Assembly (NCBI GenBank): GCA_019359325.1
Contig: JAHHHN010000002.1
Location: 186,001 to 250,000, forward strand
DNA length: 64,000 bases
Source: Mojavia pulchra JT2-VF2
GTDB taxonomy: Bacteria; Cyanobacteriota; Cyanobacteriia; Cyanobacteriales; Nostocaceae
Direction of reading: 5' to 3'
Under the pieces are notes generated by a model. The model worked only from the letters and a program-made list of their open reading frames with translations. It made no database searches and was not told where the DNA came from. Within the stretch, counting starts at the first letter, position 1, and each line of letters opens with the position of its first letter. Positions 9,239-19,091 of the stretch are shown piece by piece. The position numbers were made by a program, and so were the translations under genes.

Positions 9239-11029
9239 TTACCGTTTCGCCAGTTTCTTCGACATCTTGCGTAAACGAATCGATTGGGGTGTAACTTCCA
9301 CTAATTCATCTGGGCCGATGTACTCTAAAGCACGCTCTAGGCTCATTTCTACTGGTGCTTGCAACTGTACTAGTTCATCACCACCAGCAGCCCGGTGGTT
9401 GGTAAGCTGCTTAGTCTTACAGATATTCAGTTCTAAGTCTTGCGGACGATTGTGTTCTCCCACAATCATGCCTCTGTAAACTTTAGTACCTGGAGTAATA
9501 AAGAACACACCTCTATCTTCAGCGTTTCTCATGGCGTAGAAGGTAGAAACACCTTCTTCAAAGGAGATTAAAACACCTTTGTTCCGGGCTTCAATATCGC
9601 CACTGAGTTGTCGGTAATCTAGGAAACTGTGGTTCATGATACCTTCGCCACGAGTCATCCGCATAAATTCACCCCGGAAACCAATCAATCCACGGGCAGG
9701 GATGACAAACTCTAGCTGAGTGCGATCATTACTACCAGGTTGCATATCTTGCATTTCGCCCTTGCGTTGTCCCAAGCGTTCGATACAACTACCAACAGCG
9801 TCTGCGGGGATATCCAAAACTAGAAGTTCGTAAGGTTCACAAGGTTGCCCATTGACTTCGCGGTAAATTACCTGTGGCTGGGATACTTGAAACTCATAGC
9901 CTTCCCGACGCATGGTTTCGATTAAGATACCCAGGTGTAGTTCTCCACGACCAGAAACCAGGAATTTATCAGGAGAATCAGTTTCTTCAACACGCAAAGC
10001 GACGTTAGTTTCTAATTCTCGCAGTAGGCGATCGCGTATTTGCCGCGATGTTACCAACTTTCCTTCTTGACCAGCAAAAGGTGAATCATTCACCCAGAAG
10101 GTCATTTGCAAGGTTGGCTCATCGACCTTAATTAATGGTAAAGCTTGCGGTTCGTTGGGGTCTGTAATCGTTTCCCCGATATTGGCATCAGCAAAGCCAG
10201 CCACGGCGACAATATAACCTGCGGATGCTTCTTCCATGTCCACCCGCTTTAGCCCTTCAAAGCCCATCAATTTGGTAATTTTGGCTTTGACAATTGAGCC
10301 ATTTTCTGTTATAAGTGCCGCTTGTTGCCCAGCACGGATGATACCGTTGTGAATTCTACCAATGACAATTCGTCCCAGATATTCAGAATAATCTAGGGTT
10401 GTGACTTGCAATTGCAGGGGCTTGTTGATATCACCTACTGGTGGTGGAACGTGTTGCAGAATCGCGTTAAACAGAGGCTGCATATCTACCGATTCTGCTT
10501 CCATGCTTTCCTTCGCATAACCTCCCATACCGGAGGCAAACAGATAGGTAAAATCACATTGGTCTTCATCTGCCCCTAATTCTAGAAACAGATCTAATAC
10601 TTTATCAACAGCAACGTGGGGGTCAGCTTGGGCACGGTCAATTTTGTTGACAACAACGATGGGGCGCAGACCCTTTTCCAAAGCTTTTTTCAGTACAAAG
10701 CGTGTTTGGGGCATGGGGCCTTCGTTGGCATCGACAATCAGAAGACATCCGTCAACCATGCCAAGTACGCGTTCAACTTCACCGCCGAAGTCAGCGTGTC
10801 CAGGAGTATCGACAATATTGATTAAGGTATCTTTATACCTAACCGCTGTGTTTTTAGACAGAATTGTAATTCCTCGTTCACGTTCCAAGGCGTTGGAGTC
10901 CATGACGCAATCCGGAACGTCTTCACCTTCTCGGAAAATGCCGGATTGTTTGAGGAGTGCATCAACCAGGGTGGTCTTGCCGTGGTCAACGTGGGCAATA
11001 ATGGCGACGTTGCGAATTGGGAGCGTCAT
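9239..11029 (-). CDS. typA: Translational GTPase TypA/BipA
   Basis: Ribosome-associated GTPase of the elongation-factor family that helps 50S assembly and stress growth. The 596 residues match the usual length. G1 is [15 protein letters not shown] near the N-terminus, followed by the ERGITI switch, G3 [11 protein letters not shown] and G4 [10 protein letters not shown]. The second translation-factor domain, the EF-G III/V-like domains ([20 protein letters not shown]) and the BipA C-terminal domain ([20 protein letters not shown]) follow in order. The start is the Met of [12 protein letters not shown] strong terminator follows the gene. Confidence 0.97.
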   Translation of the reverse strand: MTLPIRNVAIIAHVDHGKTTLVDALLKQSGIFREGEDVPDCVMDSNALERERGITILSKNTAVRYKDTLINIVDTPGHADFGGEVERVLGMVDGCLLIVDANEGPMPQTRFVLKKALEKGLRPIVVVNKIDRAQADPHVAVDKVLDLFLELGADEDQCDFTYLFASGMGGYAKESMEAESVDMQPLFNAILQHVPPPVGDINKPLQLQVTTLDYSEYLGRIVIGRIHNGIIRAGQQAALITENGSIVKAKITKLMGFEGLKRVDMEEASAGYIVAVAGFADANIGETITDPNEPQALPLIKVDEPTLQMTFWVNDSPFAGQEGKLVTSRQIRDRLLRELETNVALRVEETDSPDKFLVSGRGELHLGILIETMRREGYEFQVSQPQVIYREVNGQPCEPYELLVLDIPADAVGSCIERLGQRKGEMQDMQPGSNDRTQLEFVIPARGLIGFRGEFMRMTRGEGIMNHSFLDYRQLSGDIEARNKGVLISFEEGVSTFYAMRNAEDRGVFFITPGTKVYRGMIVGEHNRPQDLELNICKTKQLTNHRAAGGDELVQLQAPVEMSLERALEYIGPDELVEVTPQSIRLRKMSKKLAKR

Positions 11030-11328
11030 AGAGGCTTTTGGTGAACTTTAGAGGGAGTTTTTAGATTTACATTAGTGAATGCTAGGCTTTTCTAACAGAA
11101 CTGGGGATGATCAGCAAATTCTGTAAAGAAGCTTTAATAATTCTAGCGTAATCGTCACAATTCCGGGGCGTTTTGTAAACGCCGTCGAGCCAGGAAATGA
11201 GCAAGAAATGAGGCAGATTGTTGAACAAGTGTAAGGGTAGCACCTCTTGGGAGAATATACCTATTTAAGGACATCTTTTAATAGCTGTGCCAAAATTAAC
11301 GCCAAGCTTATGTTTTAACGAATCTGAA

Positions 11329-13623
11329 TTAGAAGATATAGACTAATTTTCCAATTTCGCTATCAAGTGCAACCGAGGGCGTGACACGACCAATAACACA
11401 GCTATGCTTATATCCCAAAGTTTGGAGTGCGGCTAAACAGCTATTAGCTTGTTCCTTGGAAAGGGAGGCTAAAAGACCGCCAGATGTTTGCGGGTCAAAT
11501 AATAGCGGATAATTAGGGTGAGACTGAACTGACACCAAATTATGAATATAATTCGCAGCCTGCAAGTTATCTGGATGCAGTGAGCTAAAAATTCCTTGTT
11601 GTATAGTCTCCCTTGCACCTTCTAAAATCGGTATAGCGTCAAGTTGCAATTCTACAGCGACACCAGAAGCTTGCACCATTTCCATCAAGTGTCCCAGCAA
11701 GCCAAAGCCTGTGACATCAGTACAAGCGGTGACTCCATGTTGTAACAAACAATCAGCAGCAGCTTGATTTGATAACAGCATTGATTCCACAGCACGATCA
11801 ATCCAACGTCCTTTAGCTTGGCGACGCATATCAGCAGCAAATAATGTCCCGGTTCCCAGTGCTTTGGTTAAAATTAGCACCTGTTTGGGTTGCATCCCAG
11901 CTTTGCGTAATAGCTTGTCGGGATGAACAACACCGTTACAAGATAATCCAAAAGCTAATTTTGCACCTTCACTAGTATGTCCGCCAATTAAGGGTGCGTT
12001 TGCTTGGTTGAGTACCTTCACAGCACCAGATAATAATTGATAAAAAGTTTCTGCAACTTTAGCTGGTGCAGCGTAGGGAATGGTGGCGATCGCTAATGTA
12101 CTATGAGCTACAGCCCCCATTGCAAAAATATCACTCAAGCAATGATTGGCGCTAATTTGCCCAAAAATATAAGGGTCATTAATTAAAGTAGGAAAAAAAT
12201 CAATCGTCTGCACCATCAACTGATCGGTTGGTATCTGCACTGCCGCTGCGTCATCAGGTGTATTTAAACCAATAATTATATCTTTTCTATCTTCCCCAAC
12301 TCGCTGTTCGTGCTGGATACGATACAAAACTCGTTCTAAAACTGTACTGCCAACTTTAGAACCACATCCAGCGCAACGCATCGCTAGGGATTGCGTATTT
12401 GTTTGAGAGTCAAAATCTTTTCCTAACCCCCAGTCCCCAATTCCCAATCCCCTACTAAAGCGTTCCATAAAGCGGCGGTCAATCCAATCTTTCCAACGCC
12501 ACAAGAGTTTGTGAGGTGGTAAAGTAAATGCACCTTTTGTTGCGATCGCCTGTCCATCTCCTGTACCAATTAAACTTAGATATTCTTTCTGTGGTTTATA
12601 AGGTTTGAGAGGCTTATCTAATAAAAACCGCTGTAAGTTCTCAAACAAAGGCTTACCTTGTCGCACAGCAAATACCCCAGCTTTCGGACGGGGATGATTT
12701 ACCATTGTGGCAATGTCACCCGTTGCAAATACATAAGGGTGCGTTAGCGATTGTAAAGCATCGTTTACCAAAATAAAGCCTTGTTCATCAGTGCCTAGTC
12801 CAGTTGTTTCTAACCACTGGGGTGCAGATGCTTGTGTTACCCAGAAAACTTTGTTGCACTCTATAGTTAACCCAGATTGGCATTTAACTTTTAATGCTTC
12901 TTGATTTTCCTTGTTTTCGCAAGGTTCAACTTTACAGACGGTTTCCGCCAGATGTAGCGAGATACCGCGCTTGATTAAAATTTGCTTAACTTGATGCCGC
13001 ACTGACTGATGATACTTCGGCATCAGTTCCTGATCGCGTTGGAATAAATGAATGTCTACAGTTCCCAACTGATGCACAATTCGGTGTAAATGTGCTTGCA
13101 TTGACAGCGCTAATTCTACACCGCCTGCACCTCCACCTGCGATCGCAATGCCAATTGGTTCTTCGGGATTTTCCGCAACGCTTTCCAGTAGCTGATACCA
13201 ATGTTCTAGCAGTTGCGACACTGGTTTAGCTGGAATCACATATTCTGCTGCACCTGATACAGATATTGTGGCTGGAGTGCTGCCAATATCAACAGACAAC
13301 AAATCAAAATTTACAGGTGGACGGTTAGCACAAATTACTTTGTTATTTTCCAAATCCAAACCAACTACTTCGTCAATATACAATTGCGCTTGGGCAAAGT
13401 TGGCTAATGGTCGTAAATCAATATGGCATTCGTTATGGCTATAAAATCCAGCAATATGTCCTGGCAACATCCCCGAATAAGGTGTATCTGAGGCTGTAGT
13501 AATCAAAGTTAAACGAACACCCGGTAACGGTTTCATGCCAAACATCCTTAGTACAATGGCATGGCTGTGTCCGCCACCAATCAGCACTAAGTCTTTCAAT
13601 ATTGGCTGTAAATCTTGCTGCAT
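11329..13623 (-). CDS. selD: NDH-2-like flavoprotein fused to selenide, water dikinase (SelD)
   Basis: A 764-residue fusion. Residues ~1-385 form an FAD/NADH-type pyridine-nucleotide-disulfide oxidoreductase domain, with an N-terminal dinucleotide motif (LVLIGGGHSHAIVLRMFG), a second one at IAIAGGGAGGVELALSMQ and a FAD-binding FATGDIATM. Residues ~410-764 are SelD, which makes selenophosphate from selenide and ATP. In CAGCGSKVG, Cys420 and Lys423 align with the essential Cys17 and Lys20 of E. coli SelD, and GGHTSEGAKLAFGL and the TDVTGFGLLGHL block are conserved. Such fusions are known in cyanobacteria. The two domains are joined by a short linker built from GGGGATT-type repeat DNA (12424-12452). 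No selA, selB or selU gene lies in this window, so the use of selenophosphate is unknown here. Confidence 0.92.
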   Translation of the reverse strand: MQQDLQPILKDLVLIGGGHSHAIVLRMFGMKPLPGVRLTLITTASDTPYSGMLPGHIAGFYSHNECHIDLRPLANFAQAQLYIDEVVGLDLENNKVICANRPPVNFDLLSVDIGSTPATISVSGAAEYVIPAKPVSQLLEHWYQLLESVAENPEEPIGIAIAGGGAGGVELALSMQAHLHRIVHQLGTVDIHLFQRDQELMPKYHQSVRHQVKQILIKRGISLHLAETVCKVEPCENKENQEALKVKCQSGLTIECNKVFWVTQASAPQWLETTGLGTDEQGFILVNDALQSLTHPYVFATGDIATMVNHPRPKAGVFAVRQGKPLFENLQRFLLDKPLKPYKPQKEYLSLIGTGDGQAIATKGAFTLPPHKLLWRWKDWIDRRFMERFSRGLGIGDWGLGKDFDSQTNTQSLAMRCAGCGSKVGSTVLERVLYRIQHEQRVGEDRKDIIIGLNTPDDAAAVQIPTDQLMVQTIDFFPTLINDPYIFGQISANHCLSDIFAMGAVAHSTLAIATIPYAAPAKVAETFYQLLSGAVKVLNQANAPLIGGHTSEGAKLAFGLSCNGVVHPDKLLRKAGMQPKQVLILTKALGTGTLFAADMRRQAKGRWIDRAVESMLLSNQAAADCLLQHGVTACTDVTGFGLLGHLMEMVQASGVAVELQLDAIPILEGARETIQQGIFSSLHPDNLQAANYIHNLVSVQSHPNYPLLFDPQTSGGLLASLSKEQANSCLAALQTLGYKHSCVIGRVTPSVALDSEIGKLVYIF
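12424..12452. repeat. Short tandem repeat (GGGGATT type) inside selD fusion
   Basis: Imperfect heptamer-like repeat, read on the plus strand as CCCCCAGTCCCCAATTCCCA and onward. On the coding strand it gives residues [11 protein letters not shown] at about 391-401, exactly between the flavoprotein and SelD domains. The same repeat family occurs at 39761-39937, 42655-42688 and 49283-49309. Confidence 0.85.
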
Positions 13624-14086
13624 TTCAATATTTCAGCAATTGCTTTTACTTTGTCTGCTGTGTGCTAATGAATTATTTTTAAAAGCAAGTATTACTATTA
13701 AAAACCAACTATTTATAGATAGAAGTTTTCTATAATAATTTCTAATTAAAAGTATTTTTTTACTATTAATAAATCAAAAACATATTATGAGATACTTACA
13801 TTAAATTCACCAGTCTTTTCCGAAAAGCCTTTAAATTTAGACCAAACAGATGAATTCAAAAGCTGTATTATCCGTGATGAATCAAAGATATCATAAGAAT
13901 TACAGCGCTTATTAGGAGTGAGTGTTAACTGTACTGTAAGTATATACCATTTTTTGTAAATTTTGTCTACTTGCTTAGAATTTATACAGTAAATTTTTGC
14001 TGATTTTCTCGAAATTATGAAAAATAATTTTGGTTATGTTGATATTAATTATAAATGCCCATCGCAAAGTCAAAAACTTTTTAAGT
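13624..14086. other. AT-rich divergent intergenic region
   Basis: Very AT-rich spacer between the divergent selD fusion and the first pentapeptide gene. It should hold both promoters. No RNA gene, repeat or convincing open frame was recognised. Confidence 0.5.
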
Positions 14087-14797
14087 ATGCATAAAGAATT
14101 AATAGTAAATTTCTACCGTAAGGTAGTTGCCAACCAGCAACAAGCAAAATATCTTGCAAGACACTTACCAAAACGACGCTTAAAGTTAGCAATTGAACAG
14201 CTGGCTCATCAAAACAGAGAAGTTCGTTTGGCTGTAATTCATGATTTAGAGCAAATTGCTCAGGATTATCCAAAATTACGTTGGCAAGTTATTGAAAGCC
14301 TCAGTAATTTTGTGCGTAATCATGCTGCTTACAGACCTGAAGCAGTAGTCAGGGGCAACTTATTATCAACAATAAGTGCAGAGATTCAAACTGCCCTAAC
14401 TGTTTTGGGTAGAAGATATACCAATCAATATCCAGACGATGAGCAACTAGATTTAAGTTGTACAGACCTTAGAGGCGCTAACCTTTGTGGCGCTAACCTA
14501 CAACAAGCAAACCTCTATCAAGTTAATCTTTCACAAGCTAACCTCTGTGGGGCTAACCTTTCTGGAGTAATTTTAAGTGCAGCCAATTTACAAGGAGCTA
14601 ACCTTGCTGGAGCTAACCTCCAGGAGGCAATTCTGAGTGCAGCTAACTTAGAAGGAGCTAACCTAACTGGGGCAAACTTACATCGAGCAAACCTTTATTT
14701 AGCCAAGCTGCACAGGGCAAATATTAAGGATGCGATACTTAGCGAGGCGAACTTGAGAGAAGCAGAATTTCCGGGGATAGATACACTAAGCATGTGA
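14030..14797 (+). CDS. Pentapeptide repeat protein, soluble form
   Basis: A 255-residue protein; the start may be Met20 (base 14087), because the preceding residues do not match the related proteins downstream. Residues ~50-105 are a helical module (RRLKLAIEQLAHQNREVRLA then VIHDLEQIAQDYPKLRWQVI) that is a divergent copy of the module in the next two genes. Residues ~145-250 are about 20 pentapeptide repeats of the A(N/D)Lxx type (LRGANLCGANLQQANLYQVN), which fold into a right-handed square beta-helix. Unlike its two neighbours it lacks the N-terminal pair of membrane helices. The repeats give no specific function; some members mimic DNA, most are of unknown role. Confidence 0.85.
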   Translation: MVMLILIINAHRKVKNFLSMHKELIVNFYRKVVANQQQAKYLARHLPKRRLKLAIEQLAHQNREVRLAVIHDLEQIAQDYPKLRWQVIESLSNFVRNHAAYRPEAVVRGNLLSTISAEIQTALTVLGRRYTNQYPDDEQLDLSCTDLRGANLCGANLQQANLYQVNLSQANLCGANLSGVILSAANLQGANLAGANLQEAILSAANLEGANLTGANLHRANLYLAKLHRANIKDAILSEANLREAEFPGIDTLSM

Positions 14798-14990
14798 CAT
14801 CCTCTATTGAATTTGGGCTGCTCTGGTCAATAAGTTTGCAAATGCAAGTGACAATTGCATAATTGGTCTACTAAACAATATTAAATCCTTTGAGAGGCTG
14901 TAGAATCATTTAAGTCTTCTAGAACATATGCAAATATTAAGCTAAATGCTATACTAGTTTTCCCCATAGTCTAAGTAATAATCCTGACCT

Positions 14991-16478
14991 ATGAGGAATA
15001 TTTCTGCTATGTCTGCTAACAAGACAGGCGTACTCTCGAAATGGTTGATAGCTACAACAGTTATATTTGCTTTGTCATTGACTTTAATTTTCTTTGCATT
15101 GTCCAGTATTCGGGAATTGTCAATTCAACAACAAATTCAATATGGGATTCAAGCATTAACAACTGCTGCAATAATTTTTTTAGGATTGGCAGTAATAATT
15201 AATGCTTATTATGGAGCGCAGTGTGCCCAAGCTTTGCATAAAAGTGCGATCGCTGCCGAGAAAAACATTGAAATTGGCATTCAAAATACAAAAATATCTC
15301 AAGATAAGCTGATTGCAGAACGTTTTATGAGCGCGATCGCACAGCTTGGGCATGAGAAAATTGAAACCCGCGCAGGTGCAATTTATGCATTAGAGCGAGT
15401 CTCGCAGGATTTTCCTGAAGAACACTGGACAATCATGGAAATCCTCACTGCTTTTGTGCGCGAGAATACTTCCATCAAAGAAAAAGAGCAATCAAGGCAT
15501 GAAGATTCGGCGCTGGCACAGTTTGACAAACACAAAGCTGAGACTTATCGTACACAGCAGCCAGACCTGAATTTTCATCCAGAATCAACAAAAATTCGCA
15601 CAGATATTCAAGTCGCTCTGACAGTCATCACTAGGCGTAATTCACTGCAAGACCGAGAAAATCAGAAACTGGATTTACGTAATACAGACATCAGAGGAGC
15701 AGACTTGCTAGAAGCAAACTTAGAAGGGTTAGATTTGCGTGGTTCTAACCTGTCTGGCGCAGATTTACGTGGTTGCAACTTGATTGGTGCAGACCTTGAT
15801 GGAGCTAAACTCACTGCTTCTATCCTTTATGAAGCTAACTTGCGGGGAGCAAACCTGCGCGGAGCTAACCTTTGTTGGGCCAACCTCAATCGAGCGAACC
15901 TTACAGGAGCAAACCTGCGGGGAGCGAACCTCACGGGAGCAAGTCTGCGTGCAGCCAATTTCCAAGGAGCAAACCTCTATAAAGCCAACTTACAACAGGC
16001 AATTTTGAAACTAGCCAACCTCTCTGGAGCAAAGTTATTTTTAGCTAACTTACAAGGAGCAAAGCTTGGTAAAGCCAACTTACAACATACAGGTTTGATT
16101 GGAGCTAACCTAAATGGAGCAAATTTGAATGGTGCTAATCTATGTGGCGCTAACTTGAATGCAGCTAAACTCCAGCAGACAGAGGTATATTTTGCCAACC
16201 TCTCAGAAGCCAGCTTGACGGAAGCTAATTTATATCGAGCTAACCTCATAGGAGCTAACCTTTCTAGAGCAATCCTTGATCAAGCCAATCTACATGAGGC
16301 AAATCTCATGGGAGCTAATCTTTCTGGGGCAAACCTCTGTGATGTCAAATTAGAAGGGGCAATTCTCACAGGAGCCAAAAATCTAGAATTACATCAGATT
16401 ACAGTAGCACTCGGCGATCGCACAACTCGCCTGCCGGATTATGTCGAAGTACCAACACATTGGCGACAATCCAGCTAA
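14991..16478 (+). CDS. Membrane-anchored pentapeptide repeat protein
   Basis: A 495-residue protein with three parts. Two hydrophobic helices lie at about residues 18-45 and 52-78 (ATTVIFALSLTLIFFALSSI; LTTAAIIFLGLAVIINAYYG). A helical module at ~105-165 reads AERFMSAIAQLGHEKIETRA then IYALERVSQDFPEEHWTIME. From ~220 on there are about 45 pentapeptide repeats (GANLRGANLCWANLNRANL), ending in a short tail with ALGDRTTRLPDYVEVPTHW. The same architecture and tail recur in the next gene (GDRTTILPQNLQLPEHW), so they are paralogs. The start could be Met1 or Met7. The module probably faces the cytoplasm, which is inference. Confidence 0.88.
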   Translation: MRNISAMSANKTGVLSKWLIATTVIFALSLTLIFFALSSIRELSIQQQIQYGIQALTTAAIIFLGLAVIINAYYGAQCAQALHKSAIAAEKNIEIGIQNTKISQDKLIAERFMSAIAQLGHEKIETRAGAIYALERVSQDFPEEHWTIMEILTAFVRENTSIKEKEQSRHEDSALAQFDKHKAETYRTQQPDLNFHPESTKIRTDIQVALTVITRRNSLQDRENQKLDLRNTDIRGADLLEANLEGLDLRGSNLSGADLRGCNLIGADLDGAKLTASILYEANLRGANLRGANLCWANLNRANLTGANLRGANLTGASLRAANFQGANLYKANLQQAILKLANLSGAKLFLANLQGAKLGKANLQHTGLIGANLNGANLNGANLCGANLNAAKLQQTEVYFANLSEASLTEANLYRANLIGANLSRAILDQANLHEANLMGANLSGANLCDVKLEGAILTGAKNLELHQITVALGDRTTRLPDYVEVPTHWRQSS

Positions 16479-17076
16479 GTTAACATCGCATCAATTAGTT
16501 ATCTGGGTGCATCTTCCAATTTTGAGATAAGTGCTAGAGTTTTTACCAAAAATATCCATACTAAACTAAATTCAAGAGATAAAAAATAATCTCACAGTAA
16601 TTTTCAAATGTATTAACATCATTTTGACCTGATGTATAAACTTGCGATCATTAGCATATTTCACTTTAACATCGCTATAAATAAGCAGCAGGGAAGCAGG
16701 GCAGAATAATTTGTAGTGGTAAAACAAAGAATTACTATCAATTTACTTATAGCGGATTTCAAGTTAGTAAAGTACACAATTAATTCTCAAAGCCAGGTAT
16801 TAAGCCTGTTGTAATTCAGAATTATGCTGTGTGTCTGATAGCAAACAGACGCGTTTATAAAGTGATTAGTAAGTGTCTGAGCGAAAGTTGGCATTAAATT
16901 CAAAGTAGTAGCTATTAAAATTTGGATAATTATAGTTTGTTCTATTACTTATAAGTAAATATATATAGATTTTAAAGCTGTTAAATTAATGAGGTTAGCA
17001 AGTCAGTATTTTCACTGTACTAAAATACTACAACAAATCATACTATGGCATAATCTAATTTACCAAGGAGCCAGAG
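16479..17076. other. Intergenic region between pentapeptide genes
   Basis: This 598-bp AT-rich spacer holds a short AGCAGGG-type repeat near 16686-16705 and an AAGGAG ribosome-binding site just before the next start codon (about 17064-17069). No coding region, RNA gene or mobile element was recognised. Its length suggests the three pentapeptide genes have separate promoters rather than one operon. Confidence 0.5.
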
Positions 17077-18447
17077 ATGAAGACTAATGATATGTCTTTG
17101 ATCAAGACAAATGAACTCACTAGTTTGTCTTTGGGGATCACAGTTATATTTATTGTGTCATTAACTCTAATTTTCCTATCCTTTTCAAGTGTTCAGGGGC
17201 TAGCAACTGAGCAAAAAATTGAAACTCTAACTAAAGTAATCACAACAATTGCCATATTTGCTTGGGGATTGGCAATTAGCATTAATGCTTACTATACTTC
17301 AAGGCTCTCTCTAGCTATAGATCAAAGTGCATTAGCACAAATATCTTCAGGATTAATAGCGTGGGAAAAGCAGAAAGAAGTTAACATTAATTACACAGAA
17401 ACAAATTCAGAAGATTTTATTAGAGAACGCTTTTCTCAAGCAATAGAACATTTAGGACATGAAAAAATTGAAACGCGATTTGCTGCAATATATGCATTAG
17501 AAAGGATTGCCAGAGAATCTTCCAAAGATCATTGGACAATTATGGAAATTCTTGCTGCTTATATCCGAGAACATGCCCCAGTACGCCGGGAAGCTGAGGC
17601 TGATTTACAAGAAGTATCAAAAATTCCTACTGATATTCAAATAGCGCTTACAGTCCTTGGCAGACGCAATTCATTACAAGATTTAGCAAATCAAAAGCTA
17701 GATTTACGTGATATAGATATCAGTGGCGCAGACCTCATGGAAGCCAACCTTTCTGGAGCTATCCTGATAGGAGCTAATCTGCAATGGGTAAATCTTATAG
17801 GAGCCAATCTTTCTGAGGCAAACCTAACGGAAGCCAATCTCTGTGGAGCAGTTCTTTATGAAGCCAACTTAGAAAAGGCAACTCTCCCGGAAGCCAATCT
17901 TCAAGAAGCAGTTCTTAGAAAAGTGAATCTATCTAAAGCCGTACTTTATGAAGCTGATTTGGCAGGGGCAATTCTTTATGATGCCAATCTACAAGGAGCA
18001 AGTCTTTATAACGCTAACTTGGAAGACGCAATCCTGTGTGACGCCAACTTAGAAGGAGCTAACTTGGAGGGAAGCAACCTTATAGGGGCAAACCTGATTG
18101 GAAGTAATTTACAAGGAGCAAAACTGATTGGAGCAAACTTAGAAGGTGTATTACTTAGTACAGCCAATCTACAACAGGCAAATTTATATGAAGCTAACCT
18201 ACAACAAGCAAACTTTTATGAAGCTAACCTACAACAGGCAATTTTAATTGGAGCTAACTTAGAACAAGCAATCCTCCAGAAAGCCAAAATTTTTGGAGCA
18301 GATATGACCAGATCAGAAAACTTAGAACTACAACAACTTGAATTGGCGATTGGCGATCGCACAACCATTCTGCCACAAAATCTTCAACTACCTGAACATT
18401 GGTGCCAACAAACAGCTGACCTTTCAACCTCAGAAGCTGAAACTTAA
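17077..18447 (+). CDS. Membrane-anchored pentapeptide repeat protein, paralog
   Basis: A 456-residue paralog of the preceding gene with the same order of parts. Membrane helices are at about 17-42 and 50-72 (ITVIFIVSLTLIFLSFSSVQ; VITTIAIFAWGLAISINAYY). The helical module at ~110-165 includes RERFSQAIEHLGHEKIETRF and ALERIARESSKDHWTIMEIL. About 40 pentapeptide repeats run from ~205 to ~415, with the C-terminal tail ELAIGDRTTILPQNLQLPEH. A good AAGGAG site 7 bases before the ATG supports this start. The DNA is locally repetitive because of the A(N/D)LxG repeats. Function unknown; membrane tethering and a protein-interaction role are inferred. Confidence 0.88.
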   Translation: MKTNDMSLIKTNELTSLSLGITVIFIVSLTLIFLSFSSVQGLATEQKIETLTKVITTIAIFAWGLAISINAYYTSRLSLAIDQSALAQISSGLIAWEKQKEVNINYTETNSEDFIRERFSQAIEHLGHEKIETRFAAIYALERIARESSKDHWTIMEILAAYIREHAPVRREAEADLQEVSKIPTDIQIALTVLGRRNSLQDLANQKLDLRDIDISGADLMEANLSGAILIGANLQWVNLIGANLSEANLTEANLCGAVLYEANLEKATLPEANLQEAVLRKVNLSKAVLYEADLAGAILYDANLQGASLYNANLEDAILCDANLEGANLEGSNLIGANLIGSNLQGAKLIGANLEGVLLSTANLQQANLYEANLQQANFYEANLQQAILIGANLEQAILQKAKIFGADMTRSENLELQQLELAIGDRTTILPQNLQLPEHWCQQTADLSTSEAET

Positions 18448-18597
18448 ATTAATAGATGTTAAAGGCAATACTTGCAGTTTCTTTGTTGGTAATGGTTAGG
18501 GGTTAATTGCTACTCACACATCACTCATTACTGCTTACCTAGTAACCAATGCAAAATACCATCAAAGTTATTGCCTATCCTAGTAGTATGCTTGCCA

Positions 18598-18867
18598 TCA
18601 GAACAAAGGATCGTGTTTATCATCCCAACATTTATCATTACGCCAAGTTCTAGCACTGTTTTCACATTGAAATTGATCATCAATCCCAGGAATTGAAGTA
18701 GGGTAGCTCTTGGTAAAATTGAAATTTACATCGATATAAGAGATTAGTATTAAAACTGTATAAAATCCAACACTTAGCAGCACAACGGCAAATGGAGCAA
18801 ATAGTATAATTTTGCACAGTTTTTTGTAATTGAACTTGCTTGTTTCTACATCTAGGCGATCGCACAT
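18598..18867 (-). CDS. Small single-pass membrane protein, unknown
   Basis: An 89-residue frame with one strong hydrophobic helix (about 20-45, IILFAPFAVVLLSVGFYTVL) and a polar C-terminal tail with two cysteines in QCENSARTWRNDKCWDDKHD, which could form a disulfide outside the membrane. No family is recognised. It faces the glutathione transferase gene divergently, with 224 bp of AT-rich DNA between. Codon pattern and the helix-plus-Cys tail suggest a real gene, but a chance frame cannot be excluded. Confidence 0.45.
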   Translation of the reverse strand: MCDRLDVETSKFNYKKLCKIILFAPFAVVLLSVGFYTVLILISYIDVNFNFTKSYPTSIPGIDDQFQCENSARTWRNDKCWDDKHDPLF

Positions 18868-19091
18868 AACCCTTTTAGATTTTCCAATAGCAGCAATAAC
18901 AACTTTAAAAAATTGAAATTAAAAAATATTTGCCATTATTCTTGCATTTAAAATAACTTATTTTGGCTATTTTGCCATGTAATACTAATTCAAATTTAGA
19001 ACTTGAATGTATTTGTAAAATATCCTAAATTACTTGCCATTTTTAAGGTACACTACCCTCGGATATAACGAATAGTCCAGGGTATTATCAG

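Noticed and set aside
15977-16249. 90-codon minus-strand frame with repeating KLA/RLA residues
   Set aside because: It is the antisense of the pentapeptide repeats; its regularity mirrors the real gene.
15690-16400. Regularly spaced short repeats resembling an array
   Set aside because: The periodicity comes from pentapeptide codons (A-N-L-x-G) in an open reading frame, with no direct repeat-spacer pattern of CRISPR type.
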